Assembly (NCBI GenBank): GCA_944358445.1
Contig: CALVRC010000008.1
Span: forward strand, 1 to 53,591
Source: an uncultured Bacilli bacterium
GTDB taxonomy: Bacteria; Bacillota_I; Bacilli_A; RF39; UBA660
Direction of reading: 5' to 3'
Length of the DNA stretch: 53,591 bases
Shown here: in pieces, positions 49,126 through 53,591 of the stretch
Numbering within the stretch: position 1 is the stretch's first letter
Layout of the letters: each line of letters starts with the position of its first letter
Position numbers and translations under genes: made by a program
The notes under the pieces: generated by a model
Databases searched by the model: none
Told to the model about the DNA's origin: nothing
What the model saw: the letters and a program-made list of their open reading frames with translations, nothing else

Positions 49126-50927
49126 TATCTATAAATATAATCTCCATCTTCGTAACGTGGTGGAATTTCAGGTACTAATAGGTATGAGTCGTATTTTCCT
49201 CCTGTGTGGATTACGTGCTCACCTTTATTATCTGGGAACCATACTAATGGTTCAAACCATTCATCTCTAATATATCTTCCAGCCACTTGAACTCTTAATT
49301 TTTGACCTTTATGCCAAATTCTACTAATTGGCCAAATTTCAATGTCGACTGGGACAATTTCGCCTGGTTTTAATTTTTCAGTTCTATCATGAGTATGAAC
49401 AGGTTGATATTCGGTTGATTTTTCTTCATCTAAATGACGTGCTGATACTCTTAATTTACCCCAAGCTCCAGGATGTCTTTCAGTACCAAAGATTGTAACT
49501 GGAAGTTCTTCATCTTTAGTAGATAATTTTTTTATCGTGATAAACAAATCCATATCATCATGACCTCTAGCTTCAACCCACATACGTAATTTCATGTATC
49601 CAGTAAGTTCTGTATCTTTTCTAAATGTATAATCAAAGGTGGTTAATCCAGTTTGTCCATCATAACTTACTTCTGCTTCATTTTTAACAGGTGCATCTCC
49701 TAATTTTCCGTTTGCTGCATTTAAATATAATTTTTTATATTGTGTTCTTGCAAGTGGAAATTCTTCTTCCGGTCTACCTGTTTGATATGGATATTCATAT
49801 GCATCCATAACTTCCATTCTAATTTTTGGTGTTAATTCCCATCCATTATAAATTCCTTTTAAATAACGATCAAAGAATAATTTTAAATCTTGTAACCATT
49901 TAGGATTATAAGTATCTGGCCATTCAAATACTTGGTGGCATCTCATCCATTTTTTTCTTGATTTTATTTTGTTAAATCCTTCCCATGAACCTCTTAAGTG
50001 GAAGTGATTCCAGTTACAGGTTACATATGTTGGGATTGTAATTTTTTCAAAGTGTGGAATTTTATCTTGCCAATATGGGCTTGTAACATACGGTTCTTTT
50101 TTTGCCATTGCTAATGTGTTATCAATAAATCCTTTACCTTGAGCAGCTACTACTATTGAGCCACCAAATAATCCTGGTATTCCTCCTTCCATAAGACTTT
50201 CTCTATACTGGTCACCAGTTGCTTCCCATGGAGCAATACAGGTAAGGTGTGGGGGATTCTCAGCGGCTATTCTCCACTGGCTCATTGCTACACCTGAATT
50301 ACCGAATAGTCCAACCTTTCCTGAACACCATTTTTGAGTGGCTGCCCATTCAATAAAGTCATATCCATCTCTACCTTCTTGAGTGCCAAATTGTTGTTGA
50401 TCTCCTTCAGAATTTCCTATACCTCTTGGATCAACGTTGGCGACAGCATATCCTTGATAACACCAAAACATTGGATCTGATGATTCAAATTTACAAACTT
50501 TTGAGACAGCTCCTGTTGGAACACCCATTGGTCTAAATATTTGTACTGGTTGATGCCACGGCTGTTTTCCAAAGAATGACCAACTAATAATTAGTGGTAC
50601 AGGTTCTTCCATGGCTGTTTTTGGCATATAAATATCTGCATAAATGGTTACCCCATCGCGCATTTTTACTGGTTGGTCTTGCAAACAAAGTATTTTCTTT
50701 TCATCGTCAACAAAATACTCTGTTGTATTTACTGGTACTTCAATACAGTAATTAGCCATTTCTTCTCTTGGTAATTTCATATATTCTTCTTTTGGAATTG
50801 GCTGTGTTAATTTTGAAAAAATAACATCACATGTACTACCATCTGGATATGTTACTTTTTCTATTTTCTCTTCTCTTTTTGGTAATTCTTTTGGCAGTGC
50901 CATATTATTTTCTTTTTCTTCGTTCAT
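49125..50927 (-). CDS. CocE/NonD-family hydrolase (X-Pro dipeptidyl-peptidase type)
   Basis: A 600-residue serine hydrolase. The alpha/beta core starts with MRDGVTIYADIYMP, continues with DPRGIGNSEG and nucleophile Ser211 in GNSG, and has a C-terminal jelly-roll domain (about 390-590). This is the fold of cocaine esterase, X-Pro peptidases and acylases. No signal peptide. It lies between the acyl carrier protein and phosphate acyltransferase genes, suggesting an acyl ester or amide as substrate. AGGGATT is its ribosome site. Confidence 0.87.
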   Translation of the reverse strand: MNEEKENNMALPKELPKREEKIEKVTYPDGSTCDVIFSKLTQPIPKEEYMKLPREEMANYCIEVPVNTTEYFVDDEKKILCLQDQPVKMRDGVTIYADIYMPKTAMEEPVPLIISWSFFGKQPWHQPVQIFRPMGVPTGAVSKVCKFESSDPMFWCYQGYAVANVDPRGIGNSEGDQQQFGTQEGRDGYDFIEWAATQKWCSGKVGLFGNSGVAMSQWRIAAENPPHLTCIAPWEATGDQYRESLMEGGIPGLFGGSIVVAAQGKGFIDNTLAMAKKEPYVTSPYWQDKIPHFEKITIPTYVTCNWNHFHLRGSWEGFNKIKSRKKWMRCHQVFEWPDTYNPKWLQDLKLFFDRYLKGIYNGWELTPKIRMEVMDAYEYPYQTGRPEEEFPLARTQYKKLYLNAANGKLGDAPVKNEAEVSYDGQTGLTTFDYTFRKDTELTGYMKLRMWVEARGHDDMDLFITIKKLSTKDEELPVTIFGTERHPGAWGKLRVSARHLDEEKSTEYQPVHTHDRTEKLKPGEIVPVDIEIWPISRIWHKGQKLRVQVAGRYIRDEWFEPLVWFPDNKGEHVIHTGGKYDSYLLVPEIPPRYEDGDYIYR

Positions 50928-50944
50928 ATAATCCCTTCTTTCTT

Positions 50945-51184
50945 TTATTCTACCATTTTGGCAATTGCATCAGCAGCTTCTCCTATTGTTTCTGCGTGCA
51001 TTAATTCTGTATATTTTATATAGCAATCGTATTCTTCTTCAAATTCAGAAATAATTCCTGCAAGTTCTAGACTCTTTAAATTTAAGTCTGTCTTGATATT
51101 GGTGTTTTCTGAAAGTGTAGAAGGATCTACACGCATTACTTTGGCTGTTTTTTCGATTAATTTGTTTAATATTTCATTGCGCAT
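50945..51184 (-). CDS. acyl carrier protein
   Basis: A 79-residue four-helix carrier protein. The attachment Ser38 lies in LNLKSLELAG, where ordinary fatty-acid ACPs have a DSL motif, so it is divergent. Start at 51184, seven bases after AGGAG. It leads the minus-strand cluster and is divergent from acpS, which would load it with phosphopantetheine. No fatty-acid synthesis genes are in the window, so it may be a specialised carrier. Confidence 0.88.
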   Translation of the reverse strand: MRNEILNKLIEKTAKVMRVDPSTLSENTNIKTDLNLKSLELAGIISEFEEEYDCYIKYTELMHAETIGEAADAIAKMVE

Positions 51185-51235
51185 AATCATTCTCCTTTCT
51201 TTAAATGTGTGATATACTTAGAATGGTGATTAATT

Positions 51236-51580
51236 ATGATTAATGGAATTGGTTGCGATATTTTATCTATTTCTAGATTTAAAAATATTATTGAAACAAC
51301 TCCGGCTTTTTTAAAACGTTGCTTTAGTGAAAGAGAAATTGATGAATATCGTAAAAGAAATGATATTACTTATTTGGCTTCACGTTTTGCAGCTAAAGAA
51401 GCGGTTGTAAAATCCCTTTCTAAATATAATCACGATTTAAATTCTATTGAGATACTAAATGATATTGATGGAAAACCTTATGTTATTATGCAAAATCAGA
51501 GTAAACCAAATATACTTATTTCAATTTCATATGAATCAGAATATGTTATGGCGTACGCGGTATTATCTAGTATCTTATAA
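51236..51580 (+). CDS. acpS: holo-ACP synthase
   Basis: Transfers phosphopantetheine from CoA to acyl carrier proteins. The 114-residue protein has the metal-binding start GIGCDILSISRF and the second motif RFAAKEAVVKSL; its length is the usual one. GGTG lies before the ATG. It is divergent from the acp gene 51 bases away, which directly links enzyme and substrate. A bidirectional terminator follows. Confidence 0.95.
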   Translation: MINGIGCDILSISRFKNIIETTPAFLKRCFSEREIDEYRKRNDITYLASRFAAKEAVVKSLSKYNHDLNSIEILNDIDGKPYVIMQNQSKPNILISISYESEYVMAYAVLSSIL

Positions 51581-51638
51581 TAATTATAACTTATTATGAA
51601 ATTATCTTCAATCTATTTATGCATAAGAATATAAAAAA

Positions 51639-51667
51639 AAATAAGCTACCTGTCAAATAGCTTATTT
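51639..51667. terminator. bidirectional terminator after acpS
   Basis: AAATAAGCTA and TAGCTTATTT pair around nine bases, with T or A runs on both sides. Confidence 0.75.
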
Positions 51668-52248
51668 TTTTGTGGATAAATTTAACCATCTTTATACTGA
51701 CAGATATAATGATAGTTGTTATCAAGATTCCACATGTACGTACACTACTTAATAGCTTGATAAACGATAGAAATGTGAACAAATTAGTCATATTATAACC
51801 ATAACTATTTGTAATTTGCATCGTAAATTACTAAAAATTTACTGAAAAATAATTTTTAATAAGCATTCACAGATTAAAAATTATTAGTGCTTTTTGTGAC
51901 TATCCTATTAAGTAATTTTAATATATCATGATTTTGATAAAAAAGCAATAAGGTTTTATTAATATTTTTTATTTTGTGTAAAATGAATGTTAATATATGA
52001 AAATTGGATGATTCAATAATATTAACATCTTTTTAAGTATTTTGTATTCATGATGCAAGATAAGGTCAAATTGCTTTTTATATTTATAGTATTAACAATA
52101 TTATAAAGGATGTTATTTTGTGAACAAATTGTGAACATATCTACATTCCGTTTACTAGATATTAGTATATCATGTATAATTATTTAAACAATGTAATACT
52201 TTTTATAAAATACTATTTTTTGATACTTTTATGATAAAAATAAAAATG
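51668..52248. other. long noncoding AT-rich stretch
   Basis: No credible gene on either strand. The clearest structure is an inverted repeat AATAATTTTTAAT/ATTAAAAATTATT (51848-51860 with 51873-51885). The rest is AT-rich without a clear promoter for a neighbour. It may be a decayed element. Confidence 0.4.
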
Positions 52249-52301
52249 CCTGAGGGGCAGCGTACTTAACATACGCTTAGCTTTTAGCTACCTGCCTCAG
52301 G
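52249..52301. ncRNA. three-way-junction RNA next to DUF3800
   Basis: CCTGA...TCAGG plus GGCA/TGCC close a junction (52249-52259 with 52293-52301). Two hairpins sit inside: GCGTA/TACGC (52260-52264 with 52272-52276) and TAGCT/AGCTA (52278-52282 with 52286-52290). Only one base separates the hairpins. Local GC content is much higher than in the surroundings. On the minus strand it is the 3' trailer of the DUF3800 gene and is followed by T-rich DNA, so it may double as a terminator. Strand is uncertain. Confidence 0.55.
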
Positions 52302-52338
52302 TCTTGTAAGAACATTCTAACATAAACCACAGTTAATG

Positions 52339-53046
52339 TCAAATGTTCTCATTATTATTATATTCAATTTTTGTAATTCTACCCTTAATTTTTCTTCCAG
52401 GAAATAAGCTAACCCTAAAATTTTTTCCTTTTAAGTAAGGTAATACTTTTTCGACAATTTTTCTATCTTTATATGAATTATAAAATGTATTAACAATTAA
52501 ATCAGCTAATTGTATACCATAATTGTATACTGAGTCATAGTAAGTTACTTTAAAATCAAAATTACTTAAACAAAATTCGGTTTTTAAATATGTTTCTAAA
52601 TTATTTAAATCACCTACTCTAATATTTCTATTATCAATGCTTATTACAAACTCTATACTTTCGTTTATTTGATTCAAATTTAATAAAGGAATAATACAGT
52701 CTTTAAGCACTAATTTAACTGCATAATTAAAAAATATATTTGATTCAACTACTTCTTTTCTCATTTGATTTTTATCAAATACTTTTACTGTTCCATAAAA
52801 AGTATCTATATCCTGAATTTGATTAAAAATATTTATTTTATCATTGTCACTCATATTATAAGACTTTATTTCTTTATCTAAAGGTATATTTTTTTCATCT
52901 TTCATTTTTTTGTTAATTTTTTTATATTTCGAAGTAATTTTATTTTTATCTTCTGCAAAAGTAAAATACCCTCCTACTGCAAAATACTTCGTAGGACTAT
53001 TCGTATGTATTGAACCACTTTCATCTAAATAAATGAATATCTTCAT
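52339..53046 (-). CDS. DUF3800 family protein
   Basis: A 235-residue protein with the signature opening IYLDESGS and a later ISIDNRN and a block YGIQLADLIVN, as in DUF3800, an RNase H-like family of unknown activity. Asp residues in DESG, DNR and QLAD positions could form a metal site. AAGGATGTG precedes the ATG at 53046. It stands alone, flanked by the junction RNA and the TnpB element. Several structured RNA motifs have been reported beside genes of this family. Confidence 0.82.
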   Translation of the reverse strand: MKIFIYLDESGSIHTNSPTKYFAVGGYFTFAEDKNKITSKYKKINKKMKDEKNIPLDKEIKSYNMSDNDKINIFNQIQDIDTFYGTVKVFDKNQMRKEVVESNIFFNYAVKLVLKDCIIPLLNLNQINESIEFVISIDNRNIRVGDLNNLETYLKTEFCLSNFDFKVTYYDSVYNYGIQLADLIVNTFYNSYKDRKIVEKVLPYLKGKNFRVSLFPGRKIKGRITKIEYNNNENI

Positions 53047-53122
53047 ATTTTCACATCCTTGCATTTTGTAAATTGACTATATTATACCAGAATTATTAAT
53101 CAAAACAATTTATTTTTTACCT

Positions 53123-53238
53123 TTTGATATATAAGTAAATTAAGATGATTTTTCTAACTTATGATATTTTTTATATTCCTTTTTACTAATACTTTTCTCG
53201 TTAAAAGATTCCTTACTATTTTTTAGTAAACGGAGTAA
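53123..53238 (-). pseudogene. C-terminal remnant of a gene cut by the TnpB element
   Basis: Reading the minus strand away from the element end, an open frame runs for about 35 codons (including SKKEYKKYHKLEKSS) to a TAA. It has no start codon inside and opens straight into the element, as expected if the insertion cut a gene, but it is short and could be chance. Confidence 0.25.
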
Positions 53239-53380
53239 GAACAAAATACCAAAATAAATTTTGGCATTAGCTTACCTCACGGTAAGCTTTTTCTACTTCA
53301 CAGAAACCTAAGGCTTCTCCATAGACCAGTATCGGATGGTTGCCACCCTAATTTTTTTTGTCAAAATTTATTGATTAAAT
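53239..53380 (-). ncRNA. putative omega-RNA and right end of TnpB element, copy 2
   Basis: Aligns with 8102-8250 over its length. Conserved hairpin AGCTTACC/GGTAAGCT; the hairpin AGAAACC/GGCTTCT (53302-53318) differs from copy 1 but still pairs. The guide would be the bases just below 53239. Confidence 0.65.
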
Positions 53381-53591
53381 AGATTGTTCAATTCCTCTCA
53401 TATATATTTCTAAACCTTTAAACATTATATTAACTGCTGCATTATAATCACGTTCATGCTCTATATGACATATTGGACATTCCCATTTTCTTATACTTAA
53501 ATCTTTGACTTCCTTATTTTGATAATTACAAACATTACATATTTGACTACTTGGATAATATCTGTCTATTTGTATTAATCTCTTGTTATTC
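53375..53591 (-). CDS. tnpB: TnpB, C-terminal part (runs off window)
   Basis: The last 71 codons of a second TnpB, with the four-cysteine zinc finger and the RuvC-III Asp in HERDYNAAVN intact. It is about 85-90 percent identical by eye to the first copy. The rest lies beyond the window, so it is unknown whether this copy is complete; if so it could serve the broken copy. Confidence 0.9.
   Translation of the reverse strand, partial: NNKRLIQIDRYYPSSQICNVCNYQNKEVKDLSIRKWECPICHIEHERDYNAAVNIMFKGLEIYMRGIEQSI

Larger units (their letters stand above)
53239..53591 (-). mobile_element. IS200/IS605-type TnpB element, copy 2 (partial)
   Basis: Right end at about 53239, defined by the point where similarity to copy 1 begins (GAACAAAATACC). 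The element continues past the window end. Confidence 0.75.

Noticed and set aside
51594-51821. A 75-codon minus-strand frame after acpS
   Set aside because: It starts in AT-rich DNA without a ribosome site and runs through the bidirectional terminator.

Overview
This AT-rich window comes from a low-GC Firmicute of class Bacilli. An uncultured, gut-associated, reduced-genome lineage such as RF39 or a relative of Erysipelotrichales is my inference; no marker gene here fixes the species. TGA is a working stop codon (recU, dnaD and others end in it), so the code is table 11 and not the Mycoplasma code. Four spore-associated genes (spoIVA, spoVIF-like, yutH-like, cotY/Z-like) indicate a spore former.

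Layout. 1-5.2 kb: recU-ponA, convergent with nth-dnaD, a classic Bacilli neighbourhood. 5.2-8.1 kb: a membrane-anchored HExxH protein and cca. 8.1-9.5 kb: an IS605-type TnpB element with a frameshifted tnpB and an omega-RNA-like right end; a second copy enters at the right edge of the window. 9.5-16.4 kb: hup, spoIVA, a hydroxyacyl-CoA dehydrogenase-like gene, spoVIF, der, engB and an unusual Tam41-type CDP-diacylglycerol synthase-like gene. 16.5-25.3 kb: surface proteins, tRNA-Ala, a UMPH-1-like phosphatase, an orphan LytTR regulator, a double thioredoxin-like protein, nnr with a degenerate epimerase half, and a DUF368 polyprenyl-phosphate transporter.

25,340-35,462 is an integrative mobilizable element whose two att copies lie exactly 10,100 bp apart. 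It sits in the 3' end of tRNA-Pro and carries its own replacement terminator for that tRNA. It encodes a replication-initiator-like protein, a PD-(D/E)xK-like cargo protein, a MobV relaxase, duplicated XRE repressors with duplicated operators, a xis-like gene and a tyrosine integrase behind a strong promoter and a long structured leader RNA. Its main cargo is a compact RiPP locus: an RlmA-type 23S rRNA methyltransferase-like gene, translationally coupled to a radical SAM/SPASM maturase, followed by a 61-residue precursor with six cysteines in a 16-residue core. Both transcription units have near-identical promoters. I regard this as the most interesting system in the window: a mobile Cys-rich RiPP apparently paired with a possible ribosome-protection enzyme.

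35.4-36.8 kb: 13 tRNA genes on the minus strand in two transcription units. 36.8-43.3 kb: an S1-domain protein, an NfuA/NifU-type scaffold, two divergent spore coat genes, trpS with an iron-sulfur cysteine motif, a patatin and membrane proteins. 43.36-43.80 kb: a hairpin-rich noncoding insert between 18-bp direct repeats. 44.3-51.6 kb: a DUF1653 gene with an apparent frameshift, then a minus-strand cluster of acyl carrier protein, CocE-type hydrolase, phosphate acyltransferase, butyrate kinase, membrane protein, MFS transporter and alpha/beta hydrolase, with acpS divergent. 51.6-53.6 kb: a long noncoding stretch, a three-way-junction RNA next to a DUF3800 gene, and the second TnpB element.

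All assignments come from reading sequence motifs by eye; no database search was run.
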